Positions 40,772 to 55,166 are shown, numbered from the stretch's first letter. The stretch is 64,000 bases of DNA from Cylindrotheca closterium (GCA_933822405.4 CAKOGP040000113.1:473873-537872); one strand, 5' to 3'. Translations and numbers: made by a program. The notes: generated by a model not told the origin, from the sequence alone.

Positions 40772-41521
40772 ATGCCATCCCTTCCCAAACTAAAAAAGAC
40801 CAAGAAAGAAAAAGAGCCAAAAGAGCTCTCCAATCCAGAAAAAATCTTGCACGATTCCATCACCGAGGCCGATGTCAGCGACGACTTTTTCTTTACGACA
40901 CGTAGAGTCCGGTTTTCCGCCAGTGTGAGACAATGCACTGTCATATGCCTCGAAGACTACAGCGAAGCCGAACGAAAATTGACCTGGTACGACAAGGACG
41001 ACAAGGCGGAAATCAACAAAAAGCACGATAAAATGGTCCGCCGATATGAAGCGGGCAAACGGTGCAAGCGAGGAATGACGTACCGCGGATTGGACGCTTG
41101 GACTGATAAGGGTCATGATAAGTTTGAAGCCACCGTTAGCAAGCTGTTGTCTGCCGTAATGGACGAACAGGATGCCCAATGGACGGAAAACTACGATGAT
41201 CCCGAACGACTGGCAATGGCATCCGAGTCCGTCTCCAAAGAAAACGTCGAACAAGCTTTGCAATATGCTGTGGAGGATGAACTTGAAGCCCAAGAAGCCT
41301 ACAAGAGTGGTCTCAAAGATGAGGCTGGAATTGATGAGATTGAGGATTCCACTCGGACAATGTCGACCTTAATGGTCAGAAAGAAACAGTCTCGAAGAAG
41401 GAGAAGCAGTGCCCTCCACAAAAAAGAAAAAGAAGGACGGTCAGCAGCAGATAAGGACGAGAAGAATAAACGAAGAAAAAGCAAACGTAAATCAGCCTCC
41501 AAAAAGAAGTCTGCCCAGTGA
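40772..41521 (+). CDS. Conserved diatom protein of unknown function (249 aa)
   Basis: ATG at 40772, single exon, no signal peptide or TM. Lys-rich ends flank a central region with VRFSASVRQCTV, YSEAERKLTWYDKDD and RCKRGMTYRGLD. This V-F...V...Y..EE....WY...RGLE layout recurs in many uncharacterised diatom proteins as far as I recall. The C-terminus (RRRSS, KRKSASKKKSAQ) looks like a nuclear localisation signal. Function not known; a nuclear or nucleic-acid-associated protein is only a guess. Confidence 0.72.
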   Translation: MPSLPKLKKTKKEKEPKELSNPEKILHDSITEADVSDDFFFTTRRVRFSASVRQCTVICLEDYSEAERKLTWYDKDDKAEINKKHDKMVRRYEAGKRCKRGMTYRGLDAWTDKGHDKFEATVSKLLSAVMDEQDAQWTENYDDPERLAMASESVSKENVEQALQYAVEDELEAQEAYKSGLKDEAGIDEIEDSTRTMSTLMVRKKQSRRRRSSALHKKEKEGRSAADKDEKNKRRKSKRKSASKKKSAQ

Positions 41522-42120
41522 AGTGTTGGCGCAAGAAAGTTGCCAGTAAAAGGGCTAAATGTGACATTGTGGTGTGTAGGGAGAAGAAACAAACATGAAT
41601 GTTATGAAATGGACAAAGAACGATAGAGATACTTATATATATACATGCTAACCATAATGATAGAATTGTTACCAGTGATACCTACCTACAATCATGCATT
41701 ACGACTAGTACACCTTTTAGTTCACTTGCCATAGTGTACCTGATACTGTACTCTAGATGAAAACCCACGTTCTCACATCCACAAAAGGTACAGTAGTAGA
41801 AGCCCCAATACATACACCAGAAATAAAAAGTAGCTGGAATTGTTACCACGGTAGCAGAGATACAACTACACCTTTTGCCATACCAGATACTCCAGAAACT
41901 TGACTTTCCGTATTTTCAACAGACCCAAATCCGAAGTTCACAAGCGGCCTGAGAAGAAGTTCCAAGATGCCAGAAGTACGTAGCGGTTAAACAGACGTTA
42001 TGTGAACGACGCATTGGTTTCAGGCTCGCTCCCACCACGTGAGTACTTTGAAAGGCCTTTCAGCGGAAGGACCCGCAGTCACGGGTCACGGGGCAATAAT
42101 AATCGATCTGGCAACGAACC
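41522..42120. other. Intergenic spacer, nothing recognised
   Basis: About 600 bp between two plus-strand genes. A short TATATATATA tract lies near 41632-41645. A GTG-started frame at 42002-42268 overlaps the next gene's first exon in another frame and is not supported. Confidence 0.45.
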
Positions 42121-43115
42121 ATGGAACCACCGACGACGACTCCTAAATTTAATCAATCCAAGAAAAATAAGCCACGAAAGAAAGCAACACATTGCTCAAC
42201 GACACATTGCCCAAGTAATACTGTTGCAATGCCCATTGCCGAACAGATCGACGATGAGAGGAAAATAAGCATGAAAATGATATGGTAAGGAAGAGGGAAG
42301 AAACTGCGCCAAAATGGTGGAATGTGAAAACTCTTATGATTGACTCATCCGCCCCTGCACTACTATGATTTTTGTTGTCATGAACTCTAAGTCCCTACTG
42401 CGATGTCGTCTTTATCATTGCAGTTCTAATTTCCATTGCCGCCTTGGTCATGTCATTGTTGCAAGCGATTTACGGAGTCTTGGCGGTGATGGTATTCATT
42501 ATTACGCTAGCGAATTGCTTTTTCCATTCGAAAACGAAACGACTTGGAATGATACTGGCCGGAATATTAGAGTTTTCAATGGGTGGAATATGTGTTCTTC
42601 GTCTGTTGCATATTGAGGACCAATGTGATCCAGATACCATTCGGTATTTGCCATGCTCCATGTTGACCTTGGCAATAACCGCTGGCTTGTGGATGTTATC
42701 CGGACTCCTGATTCTGTACTTTGTGTACAGCGGTCGAGTTGGTGAATACATTAAAGAGGGCTTGGACATTGAAGCTGTGGCAACTCCTTTGGGGTGTGTG
42801 GAAGAGCCGCTGGACCAGCCACCACATGATTTAGAACAAGGAGATCATGCCAGGGGCGACCCCGATGGAAGCGAAAACGACGGTGACGAGGACCAAGGCA
42901 ACAACCGTGATAGAAGCACGGAATTGGCTCCGGCATCCGCAACAATATGCATCATTCCCGATGACGATTCAAATGAAATGTCAGCGGAAAGAAAGGAGAA
43001 ACTGGAACAAAGTGTTCCAATAACTCCGGCTAGACCTTTGGAAAGTTCGGAAAGAAGCACCGTTTCGTATTTGCCAAACGGCATCCGTGAAAGGAATGAT
43101 GACGAGTATGATTGA
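42121..43115 (+). CDS. Four-TM membrane protein of unknown function (295 aa, 2 exons)
   Basis: Exons 42121-42284 and 42392-43115; intron 107 bp, phase 2, acceptor CTCTAAG. This acceptor, not the nearer TTGCAG, keeps the membrane frame open (ICPYCDVVFIIAVLISIAAL). The start ATG at 42121 gives a short Lys/Thr-rich N-terminus. Four hydrophobic segments lie at about 57-80, 82-102, 109-131 and 146-170. The C-terminal ~110 residues are hydrophilic, acidic and probably cytoplasmic. No family recognised. The first exon is the least certain part. Confidence 0.65.
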
Positions 43116-43488
43116 GTCTCTCTATTCTCTTAGATTCTCTTTATCACTCGCGCATTCATGCCGGTGGACGAATGAGACGGAATGGGCCATGTTCTACAGT
43201 GTTGTAACACTTCGAGTATTTTACTCTGACCTTACTGGAATCCAGCCCATTCGCAGGGATGTTTTGATTGTCGCAGCCCAAGGTACAGTGATGCTCATGG
43301 GCGTTCCAAATTCATCCTGGTAATGAAATGTCACCATCAATGTTCCTAGACAACGCAGTGCAAAATCGATGTCCATCAGAATTTCACCGAAGGATATTTG
43401 TTGATCGACGACAACATGCCCATTAGTGGTGATCTGCTCCCATCACCACAACTTGCAATTATAATCAAACTGCAATTGATTCAATTTT
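43116..43488. other. Convergent spacer, nothing recognised
   Basis: 373 bp between two gene 3' ends. No coding or repeat structure seen. Confidence 0.45.
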
Positions 43489-44661
43489 CTAGTTGATGTA
43501 CCAAAAGTTGCAGTCTCCTTCAATTTCATTCAGTTTACTCAGCACTGGCTCCCATTCATCCATCTCCATCTTGTACATTTCGGCTCCCTCCAATACTCTT
43601 GGGTTCGTATCCTGGATGACACCTTTTACAAGGCTGGTTGGACATGATTGGACAAAGGTGCCACTGGTCCTTACCAAAATGTATGATTGTTGAAAATGAC
43701 CGGCAACTTTCTTCATTTCTTGCACTCCAATGTTGAAACTGACAAAGGCACGATTCCAACGGCTGGGACCTACTTCCATAATTAAGCCTCCCACATGCCC
43801 CTGTGGTCCAAACAAACTCTGCCTCGCACCTTGTAGGACGGCAATTTCAAAGCCCTCTACGTCAATCTTGACAAAGGCTACATTCGAAAGCAGGTCGTTG
43901 CCCAAATTTTGAATGTTTTGATAAACAAAGCAATCTACGGAAGTCGTTTGAATGGTTCCATCATTCAAGCCCACGATTCCTTTCAAATGTCCATCGTAGG
44001 TGGATCCACCCATACTCATTCGCCCCGTCCGGGTTCCCAATCCAACTGGATAGACAAAAACTTGTTCGGCAACTTCCTTGGGATTGTATTCGGCTCCGTG
44101 TTGCAGCGACACAAAGTTGGCCTCCTGAATCTCAAACGCATGAACTTCCATCCCAAGTGCCGCCAAGTAATAGGTATAAAATCCTTGATTCGCACCAATG
44201 TCCAGGGTTAGTCCTCCTTCTTTGCCTTCCAACAACTCTTTGATTAATTCAAAATGAGGAATGTCGCCCAACATGTGATGCGTGACTTTGTTCGCAAGAA
44301 AAGAACCGACGTGAAAGGCAGGTGTCACAGCCTCTGGCGAAGGCGCGGGTTGGATGTCGGCGTTCAAAAAGTAAGTCCCGGCCGGTCTTATAAATGGCAA
44401 CGCCTTGCAATTTCCATCGACATCGTATTCCACAGTCGGTATGATAGTATCTTCTTTTGTACCTTTCAATCTTGTGAATGATGACCTTTTCAAAGATGAT
44501 TTGGATTCGGATGGTGGATTGAGGCTGGCGGTTGGCTTTTGTTGTACAAGTGGCGACTGACTAATAACGCCGCCAATGACTACTCCTGATAAAAGCAGCG
44601 TCTTCCATCGTGATTGGGTGCTATTAATTCTTGGACTTGATGGGCTTGTCTTCAATCTCAT
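43489..44661 (-). CDS. FkbM-family methyltransferase, type II membrane or secreted (390 aa)
   Basis: SAM-dependent methyltransferase of the FkbM group, which often methylates sugars or other small hydroxyl substrates. Single exon; ATG at 44661. A basic N-terminus and hydrophobic stretch (about 20-36, TLLLSGVVIGGVI) suggest a signal anchor, so the enzyme probably acts in the Golgi/ER lumen. Seen: the SAM-binding loop LTLDIGANQGFYTYYLA, then VHAFEIQEANF, and the FkbM hallmark VAFVKIDVEGFEIAVLQGA. Substrate not predictable; the two glycosyltransferase-like genes nearby make a glycan target plausible but unproven. Confidence 0.85.
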   Translation of the reverse strand: MRLKTSPSSPRINSTQSRWKTLLLSGVVIGGVISQSPLVQQKPTASLNPPSESKSSLKRSSFTRLKGTKEDTIIPTVEYDVDGNCKALPFIRPAGTYFLNADIQPAPSPEAVTPAFHVGSFLANKVTHHMLGDIPHFELIKELLEGKEGGLTLDIGANQGFYTYYLAALGMEVHAFEIQEANFVSLQHGAEYNPKEVAEQVFVYPVGLGTRTGRMSMGGSTYDGHLKGIVGLNDGTIQTTSVDCFVYQNIQNLGNDLLSNVAFVKIDVEGFEIAVLQGARQSLFGPQGHVGGLIMEVGPSRWNRAFVSFNIGVQEMKKVAGHFQQSYILVRTSGTFVQSCPTSLVKGVIQDTNPRVLEGAEMYKMEMDEWEPVLSKLNEIEGDCNFWYIN

Positions 44662-45629
44662 GGTCGAGATTGGATTTGCTTTTCGTTGTCATCTCGCGTG
44701 TGATTGCTCGGAGATTTCCAATTTTTTGGTTTGGAAATCTTTTGGGACTTTGGTAGTACCAACATTGGAACTGACGACTGACTGGCGACGGATTGATGAT
44801 TGATTCACTGCTTTGTCGTAGTTCTTGTCTCGTTTCTCAAGCAAAGAAATGTCAATGACTGTGCCGGTGTAGAGTACTGGTTACTGGTACACTGGTACAC
44901 TGCACCAGTACGACGTCAGAATTGAAAATAAGGCGCAACTCACATCAAAATCTACCACGTTTTTCCGGGAATTTTGGGAATCTTCGATTTGAGCTGTCTT
45001 GTAACGGTCAGAAGTTTGAAAACGCGGACAGTCAGACTCATTGAAAATGAGCGGTATTAGCAACTAGTCGATGGACAAATCACTGAAAAGATCACGATAA
45101 GAAACTGAATATACCACTAAAGGCTACTTTTCCAAGTTTCCGCGATGGTTTGCAATTTTCTGGCAGCAACCGAACTCGGCAGGAACTTGGAGATACCCAG
45201 CACATTTGTTTGGCTTGACTCTTTACCGGTGCGCCGGTACATTTCGTACGATTCGTGGAAACTACGGCCAAACCTCGCAAGACCATCAAGAATTTCCCAC
45301 CCACGTTTTCATCCAATGCTACATTCTTTGGCATCAACTTGTTCTTGATACCGGCGGAAAATCAACATAGGAGAGGTCAAGTTTTTTTCGCCTTTGAACA
45401 TTGAAAGTGCTTCTCTTCTCTTCTGCTTTCAATCCTGAAAAGCATTCGTAACCCTCCGTTAATCTGCGAGAGTGTTGACACCGCAATTGGATCTTTTCGT
45501 CACTTTCTTCAGGTTTTCTGTGAAACTTAAGAAATTTCAGATTTCCGACGCAACGGTCAATCTTACAACGAACTTTCCGTTTGCGAAGTAACTACAATCA
45601 CTTGTAATCTTCAACCTCATCGCCACACA
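44662..45629. promoter_or_regulatory. Divergent spacer with GTACTGG inverted repeat
   Basis: 968 bp between divergent starts. An 8-bp perfect inverted repeat, GTACTGGT/ACCAGTAC, spans 44874-44911 with further GGTACAC copies inside; a second CCGGTAC patch lies at 45228-45248. An 81-codon minus-strand frame (45092-45337) has no recognisable motif. Confidence 0.55.
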
Positions 45630-47281
45630 ATGTCTTTGGTACAACAGCCACAGCCAGTAGAGGCCACACAATCCAGGCCTGTGCCTCAAAACCTGGCTTC
45701 TCCCAAGTCGCCGAGTTTGCTGAAACGAATGATGTCAGCACGAAGCTCCCGAATGTCTGCCTTGGACTCGTCTTCTTTTTCTCTGGACGACTCAGAGCGC
45801 TTCATGTTGCCGCCTTCTACATCAACAGCTCTGACTTCGCCTCTCCCAGCCCGTTTCTTTCGTCCAAAGAAACTGCCCTGCTGTGATCCATCATCCTCTG
45901 ACCTAATGGAATGGTTGCAGGGCGATTGTCCACAAGATTTGCTGCCCAAGATTTTGGCCTTTGCCGGTCCACAGATGGTTTCGAAACTGTCACAAACCAA
46001 CCGGTTCTGGAATGCGCTTGTCTCTCAAGAACAAACTTGGAGGACGCTGTCTGAAGAATTGTACAAGGTATGTTTTTAATGGTCGTCGTCGTTTTCACGG
46101 CCAACACTATTTCTCACTCTTCATTTTCTTACTTTTAGTGGACAGAAGAAGACGAGACACCATCCTGCTGGAGAGATTACTACCGATACAACCCCTGTGT
46201 CCCTGTCGATTTTCCATCCATCACTAGAGCCTTGGCTAGTGCGACCACTCACAAGCACTTGCAAAACCGATCCGTTCGGGTGCTGATGCGTCCTGGAAGA
46301 TATATTCTCAAAGAACCCATTACCGTCGAAGCCAACCATGGAGTCAGTGTCACCGTTGAGACGATGGATCTCCCAGACTCCTTCAATCACGTGATTGAAT
46401 ATCCCAATGATGAGAAACCAAAGAAGCGCAAAACAAGTCTTCGAAAATTGCTTTCTTGTCGGACCGTAGACGCCGATGACGAAGATGAACCTCCTCTTGA
46501 ATTCCCAGAACGATCGTCAGAGTTTGGAATGGTTCTGGGGAAAAACCGCGCCGTCTTGACTCTACGTTGCAAGAAACACAACCAACCCCTAGTCAAGGTT
46601 CGTCGAGGGTCGTGTGTATTGCGAAACTTGGAACTCCGTCATATTACCTATGGGCTGGACATTTGGAATGGTAATGCCGCTGTTCAGATTCAACCACCAC
46701 TGAGTCCAGACGAGCAGCCAATTCCAGTGGCTCCCATGCCAACCGCGGTGTTGGACCACGTCGACGTTACATCCGAATCAGGGAGAGGTGTTGTCAACAT
46801 TGACGGCGGAGATCTCAGCATTCGGAACTGCTACATTCATGACTGCGCTGCTACAGGAGTCTACGTGGGTGCTGCAGCAAGTAAGCTAACCATTCAGAAT
46901 ACGGATGTTGTTCGGAATGGTAATGGGAACCGTCAACACCGACGTGGTATTGCCAGAGGTCACTCTGGTATCTACCTGGAGCAAGGCTTGGCAGAGATTA
47001 ATAATTCGAGCATTTCGCAGAATTGCTTGACTGGTATCTCTGCAGTCAGCCCATCCAACGCAATTTTGCACTTGTCCGAGTCGGAACTGGTATCCAATGG
47101 CTCGACACAACTTGAAATGCCAGACATTGGAACCTTGGCACAGAGAAACAGCAGCACACGCGACGTACACTTGTCGAACGTGGACAGTCCTCGACTTCGA
47201 TCGGCATTGGTGGAGGAGGTTGACAGCATGATGTCGTCCTCTATCATGTCATCGGAGCTTTCTTCTGAATTTTCAATCTAG
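45630..47281 (+). CDS. F-box protein with right-handed beta-helix (526 aa, 2 exons)
   Basis: Exons 45630-46067 and 46139-47281; intron 71 bp, phase 0. ATG at 45630. After a Ser-rich N-terminus comes an F-box (about 95-145: DCPQDLLPKILAFAGPQMVSKLSQ, in two pieces QDLLPKILAF and LSQTNRFWNALV), followed by WTEEDETPSCWRDYYR. Residues ~165-440 form a pectate-lyase-like beta-helix with repeats such as DHVDVTSESGRGVVNIDGG and NCYIHDCAATGVYVG. The combination matches the FBXO11-type layout of an SCF ubiquitin ligase substrate receptor. No signal peptide, so cytosolic or nuclear. Substrate unknown. Confidence 0.82.
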
Positions 47282-47631
47282 AAAGAAAACACCACACATT
47301 GCACGAGTCTAATCTCATGGCTAGATAGAACACAAAGACTGTAAATTTATATATTGTATACGAAGGAATATTTTTACATAGACCACTCTAGTGTTGCTTC
47401 CAAGTAATGAGTATCCTCTCCACAACAGTACCGTACCCTGTGGTTGAAAGCTACTTAGTACAGAAACAGTGTTTCTGCCTGACCTGGTTCCATCGCTGAA
47501 GAGCGACGACGGAAGGACCAGGCAGCAACCCTCTTGGAGACTCACGATGACGATGAAGCAACAGTGTTGGCTTTCTTGGACGTTTCCTCTCGTCATACGG
47601 TAGTTCTTGCTATTCCTATCTGCTCTATAAT
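47282..47631. other. Intergenic spacer with weak inverted repeat
   Basis: 350 bp. An imperfect inverted repeat around CCTGGTTCC and GGAAGGACCAGG lies at about 47480-47525. Otherwise nothing recognised. Confidence 0.45.
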
Positions 47632-48240
47632 ATGCTATCCAGAGTTTCCCAATTTATTGCTAGGAAGGCTTTGATCCAACCGGTATTCCGACCGACTGGT
47701 GTTGCTCTTTTCTCAACTGATATTGTTCCAGGATATGGCAAGGGAAAGACATCTACAGGAATTGTGAGTGATATTTTAATTGTAACAGTGGAAGGCTTTC
47801 CAAAAATTTCGATTGTCGTTTCTGGAATGGATTCTAACACTAACTTTCCGCTTCAATTCTCTCAGGTCGGCCTTCCATATGATCCAAATGGCGTCTCCAA
47901 CATTGTTGTTCAATACCAAGCCCTCTTGGATCGCATGGCCGCCAGTGACTTGCCCGAGACTGCCCAATACCGAGTAGATGTGGAAAAAATTGCACGTTAC
48001 CGAATCAAGGTCGCCATGGAAAACCCTGAGGACCCTGATATGGTGGAAGATTTGTGTCAGTGCGGACAAGTGGAGGAATTGGTAGAACAAGCTAAGGATG
48101 AAATGGAGGTTTTGGATATGTACTTGAAGGAGCGCTTGTGGGAGCACATCAATGATTCTGATGTAGATATTGACTACAACCCTGATCCTTCTAAGGATCA
48201 CAAAGGAATGGAGGGAGAAGAAGAAGAAGAAAGCAGTTAA
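47632..48240 (+). CDS. NDUFA5: Mitochondrial complex I subunit NDUFA5-like (168 aa, 2 exons)
   Basis: Accessory subunit (B13 type) of NADH:ubiquinone oxidoreductase in the mitochondrial inner membrane. Exons 47632-47763 and 47866-48240; intron 102 bp, phase 0. The N-terminus MLSRVSQFIARKALIQPVF is a typical mitochondrial presequence. After splicing the frame reads TSTGIVGLPYDP, matching the TTGLVGL start of NDUFA5, followed by YQALLDRM, LPETAQYRVDVEKIARYRI and GQVEELVEQAKDEM, all family-like. The intron has no stop and is a multiple of three, so an unspliced form would also be open. The C-terminus is unusually acidic. Confidence 0.88.
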   Translation: MLSRVSQFIARKALIQPVFRPTGVALFSTDIVPGYGKGKTSTGIVSDILIVTVEGFPKISIVVSGMDSNTNFPLQFSQVGLPYDPNGVSNIVVQYQALLDRMAASDLPETAQYRVDVEKIARYRIKVAMENPEDPDMVEDLCQCGQVEELVEQAKDEMEVLDMYLKERLWEHINDSDVDIDYNPDPSKDHKGMEGEEEEESS

Positions 48241-48381
48241 GCAACGAACAAACAGCTCGATTCTGGTCTGTTTCTTTTGGATTTCAACGACAACCTTGTC
48301 CAGTAGTCATCTTTTATACCAATATTATAAAAGCTACCTATAGCGCTAATTCATTTCACGTTTCAACTAGCTCGTATGACT

Positions 48382-50212
48382 CTATTTTGATTTGACGGAT
48401 GCTTCTCCTTTGGCCTTCCGTCGACTGCCAAATCGCTTCGCATCGCTCAAATGTGATATCCGGCTTCCAAACTGAATAGCTCGTTTGACCAGACCACTGG
48501 CGTGGTCCAATCCCAATCGAGCTGCCACCAGACGGAGGATGCGCTTATCTCCTTCCCCAGGAGGCAAAGAGAAATCGCAAATTTGATCCAGCGGCAACCC
48601 CTTCAAAAAGTTCACCACATTGGCATCCAGGAACGGAAATCGTGCCTCTTTTCCATGATCGGCGCAAATGCGATCGTCTCGACCAAGATTTCGTTCCCAA
48701 AAACGGGCCTGATCCATGTCCAATTCCTCTTTTAGTCGTCCCCATCCGCCTTTGTCAAAAGCCTTTCGATGACGACCATACCCTCCTAATATTTCAGATA
48801 AGAGGATTCATCGAGTTAGGTAAAAGTAAAAAAAAAGTAAAGACAGTCAAAGTCGAGTGGGTCTTACCAAGCTGTTCGTCGGCTCCCATACCCAAGAGTA
48901 GCGCTCGAGGACTCCGAATGCGATTTTCTCCATCGGGATAAACGTCATTCTCATCGCCATCGACACTACCACGACTCGCAAACCATAGAGCAATTCCAAT
49001 ATTGACGTCCATCAAGGTGTTCTTTGGTTGGAGTAGCGTCCGAATGTGTGGTTCGTACTTTTGAATGTCCTCCCAATCAACAACAATGTCTTGAAATAAT
49101 ATATCCTTCGTATCTTGATATCTGTCCTTTAACATTCCGGCTGTCACCAAGGCGGCCTTCCGATCATTGCTCTTTTCAAATGTAGGCCCAAAGGAGACAT
49201 TGTACAAATACAACTGCTGATGCTTCTGGTCTGCAGTGGACGTGGCGGTTTGTTCAGCAGCGGCCAAGGCAGCCACCACTGCCGAATCGAGGCCACCTGA
49301 AAAGAGCACGGCACTGGGGGCGTGTTGGTCAAGTCGCATTTTTACAGCCTGTCTCAAACAATCTTCAAGGACAAAGGATGCTTGCCACAACTCAGTCGAG
49401 ACTCCATCCGGTGGCGTAGGTGGAACTACTGATGGTAGAATTGAGTTGGAAGACGGCGGAGACAAGAGGGAGGAAGAAGATGAAAACGGAATTACAGAAG
49501 TTGACATCGTCCCATCTTCACCGCCAATATGTATTCGATAGACTGCCCCGGGCGGTATTTCAGTCCACTCCTGCCCGTCTTCCTTTTCTTCTTTATCATC
49601 TTGATTGTAGCTTTTATTCTCAGCATCAGAAGTCGATATCTCAGCAGTCGAAGCAATCTGGAAGGAGCCACTCCCATCAGGACAGTTCCAACGCAAAAGC
49701 GACCGTCTTCCCCAATTGTCACGACAGTAGTAAATGTTGTCTTTCGTTAGTATCAAGCAAGCGAATTCGGCATTATGCAATTTGGACATGACTTGTGCAA
49801 TTGCGTTCCCAATATTCCTACCGTCATCAATATCATCGCCAATTGTTTGTTCCAACAATGCTACCTTCAGTGCTTCTTTGACGATTAAGGTGTCGGAGGT
49901 TTCGTACTCCCAGAGCTCCTCATGCTGTTCTTCGTCTTGGCTGGACGGCAAATTTGATTCATAAATTTCCCCATTCCAACAGAGATACATATCATCTTTA
50001 ATCTGCACTGGTTGAGGTATCAGTTCGTGCCGCATTTGCAATACCGATGCTCGAAGCTGGACAGAACGACAACTGTAGAAGTGCTTTGTTGCATCTACCA
50101 TTTGGCAATGGTCTGGGCCTCGATTCCGTAAAATCGAACCATGTTCTCTATAGAAATCTTCCCATCTAGACGACGATTGCTCTGTCCATACTTGTAACTG
50201 GATTCCACACAT
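48382..50212 (-). CDS. ASNSD1: Asparagine synthetase domain-containing protein 1-like (582 aa, 2 exons)
   Basis: Class II glutamine amidotransferase fused to an asparagine-synthase domain. Exons 50212-48868 and 48785-48382; intron 82 bp, phase 1. ATG set at 50212 so that Cys2 (MCGIQLQVW) is the N-terminal nucleophile after Met removal; a longer TTG-started frame is not credible. Seen: RNRGPDHCQ, WNGEIYE, AVLFSGGLDSAVVAALA (PP-loop ATP site), GMGADEQLGGYGRHRKAF and RDDRICADHGKEARFPFLD. These match ASNSD1 rather than the classical asparagine synthetase. Whether it makes asparagine is unclear for the family as a whole. Confidence 0.88.
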
Positions 50213-53253
<3,041 letters not shown>

Positions 53254-53459
53254 ATACTTGAGAAACTTGTTGAATTCGCTCTTTCTCGTCGAGAGCGAGA
53301 AGAAATTGAGGCTCGATTTTGTAGCTTCTTCAAAATGAATCGAACGAATGACTCCCACGACTGCCACAGCGAAGCAACGCAAAACAATAATCGACTTCAC
53401 CTTTTCCTCGATGACACTTCCAACTTCTTGCACAAGCTTCGCAAGTCGTTTTGCCTCTG

Positions 53460-55166
53460 ATGAGGCCATGGAGGCCACGGCCACATCCACCGGCTATTTC
53501 ACCTACATCCTCACACGCCAGTAGATATAACAATTGCCGACGAAAGGCAAAGCACTACGCCAATCTCTTGGGCTTTGGGATAGTTGTGTATTTGGAAATA
53601 CTATTTCTCTCGCAGTGGAGTTTGGAAAGTCTACTAAACAGTCGCGAGCATGGTAGTGATCAGTTATCCATCCAAAACCATCCGAATCTTCGCGCAGATC
53701 AACGTCCTTCGCACACGTCCGCGGCAGATGGGACATTCAACGGCTTCCCTGTACGACTACAAACCATCAGCAATTCCAGTCATACCAGGCCTAAATCCAA
53801 TATACATTGCATCGGAGAAAACTACCAAGAAGACCACTGGATGGTACGATCTTGCAATATTCGATTCATGTGTTTCAATCTAAAGGAGCAAGAATACGAG
53901 ATATATTCTAGACCAGAGGACGCCTCATTGAAAGAGTGGACCGATCGAATCCTTTCGATGGATGCCTCACAAACACTTGTGCAATCAGCTGCTGATGCTG
54001 GTGCTGGTGACGTTGAAAAGGGCGACACTGAAAACTTAGCTGCATCAGTTGCATTGGGAGGTATTCCGCTAGGATGGGCGAATTCTACTCCTATGGACAA
54101 CACGCAATCCAATCAGTTGAAGTATTTCCCAAAAGTTTTATCAACTCCACCTTCTACATTCTATGCACTACCACAAGACGTTGTCATGATTCCCTATCAT
54201 CCCTCGGCATCAGTATCTAGCCCCATAATGAGTGTGCTATGGGAAGACTTTCTGTCAATTTTCAACCTACTTCAAATCTTTCAATTCGACCAGAGCTATC
54301 GACCACTACTGTTGCCAAATACTTATTTGGAAAACAATGAGGATCTCATGCAGGCAACATCGTCACTGATGATGCGTCTACCATCAGTATTGACCTCACA
54401 AGGCAAGGTGAAGCTAGAAATATCAAATTCCTTACATTCTTTTACTGGCGTTCAAAGTCCGAAGTCGGATTTGGTGTGCGCGAAGCAAGGTTTGATGGGT
54501 ACCGCTGCCTTGACGAGTCATGGAATGCATCGGACCAGGGGCCCACCCGAGGCAGAGAGCGAAGCAAAACTAAAGCCAGTTCAGCGGCGTCGCCGCAGTG
54601 TCACCTCAAAAGTAGGCATGACACAGAACCGTGGAAGGGGTGGTGTGTTCTGGAAGTTTCGTCTTTGGGCTTTGCAAAATCTGGAATTGGGAGACAACGA
54701 CATTGCAGCTTTGGATTCGACAAAGGCTCCACACAAGATTATCTTGGCCAAATCTTCGAACCCATCCATCCAATCACTGTTTGATGAACTGAAAACAACA
54801 TTCTCGAATGATGCAAGGGTAGAAAGAGTTGAGGAATACAATTGGAAATCTGTCGTTCCGTTGGACCAAATTAAACTTCTGAGTCAGACCACTGTGCTGG
54901 TGTCAAGTACCCCGACGGATTTGGCAACTGCGCCATTCTTACCGAATGGTGCCTCTTTGGTTTTGCTATACGCTCCCAAACAGGGTACTTTGCCAGATCC
55001 AAGCGAGGAATATTGGGATCTCATCAACAACTTGTCGCATATTAGAGTTAACTGGCTACCCTTGCCTGACGACAATACTGAACATGATACTAACGAAGAT
55101 GCAAATACAGTGATGCAGCTCATCAAAAGGGCCATCAGCGTTCACGACAGAGATAGGTTGGATTGA
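53460..55166 (+). CDS. Type II membrane protein, GT61-like glycosyltransferase (568 aa)
   Basis: Single exon; ATG chosen at 53460 because the longer frame needs TTG. Basic Pro-rich N-terminus, then a signal anchor (about 37-55, NLLGFGIVVYLEILFLSQW), as in Golgi glycosyltransferases. The luminal part begins with a Cys-rich segment (IHCIGENYQEDHW, VRSCNIRFMCFNL) and ends with TTVLVSSTPTDLATAPFLPNG and a VNWLPL segment; this order resembles the GT61/DUF563 family (EOGT and xylosyltransferases). No clear catalytic motif could be confirmed, so the family call is tentative. It lies between the two KatG copies. Confidence 0.62.
   Translation: MRPWRPRPHPPAISPTSSHASRYNNCRRKAKHYANLLGFGIVVYLEILFLSQWSLESLLNSREHGSDQLSIQNHPNLRADQRPSHTSAADGTFNGFPVRLQTISNSSHTRPKSNIHCIGENYQEDHWMVRSCNIRFMCFNLKEQEYEIYSRPEDASLKEWTDRILSMDASQTLVQSAADAGAGDVEKGDTENLAASVALGGIPLGWANSTPMDNTQSNQLKYFPKVLSTPPSTFYALPQDVVMIPYHPSASVSSPIMSVLWEDFLSIFNLLQIFQFDQSYRPLLLPNTYLENNEDLMQATSSLMMRLPSVLTSQGKVKLEISNSLHSFTGVQSPKSDLVCAKQGLMGTAALTSHGMHRTRGPPEAESEAKLKPVQRRRRSVTSKVGMTQNRGRGGVFWKFRLWALQNLELGDNDIAALDSTKAPHKIILAKSSNPSIQSLFDELKTTFSNDARVERVEEYNWKSVVPLDQIKLLSQTTVLVSSTPTDLATAPFLPNGASLVLLYAPKQGTLPDPSEEYWDLINNLSHIRVNWLPLPDDNTEHDTNEDANTVMQLIKRAISVHDRDRLD

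Noticed and set aside
42002..42268. 88-codon frame overlapping the first exon of the four-TM gene
   Set aside because: Needs a GTG start, has no recognisable motif, and does not join the downstream exon in frame.
42365..42616. Alternative second exon frame using the TTGCAG acceptor at 42421-42423
   Set aside because: That frame hits a stop after ~60 codons, whereas the CTCTAAG acceptor continues the membrane protein to 43115.
45092..45337. 81-codon minus-strand frame in the divergent spacer
   Set aside because: No start context, domain or composition supporting a gene.
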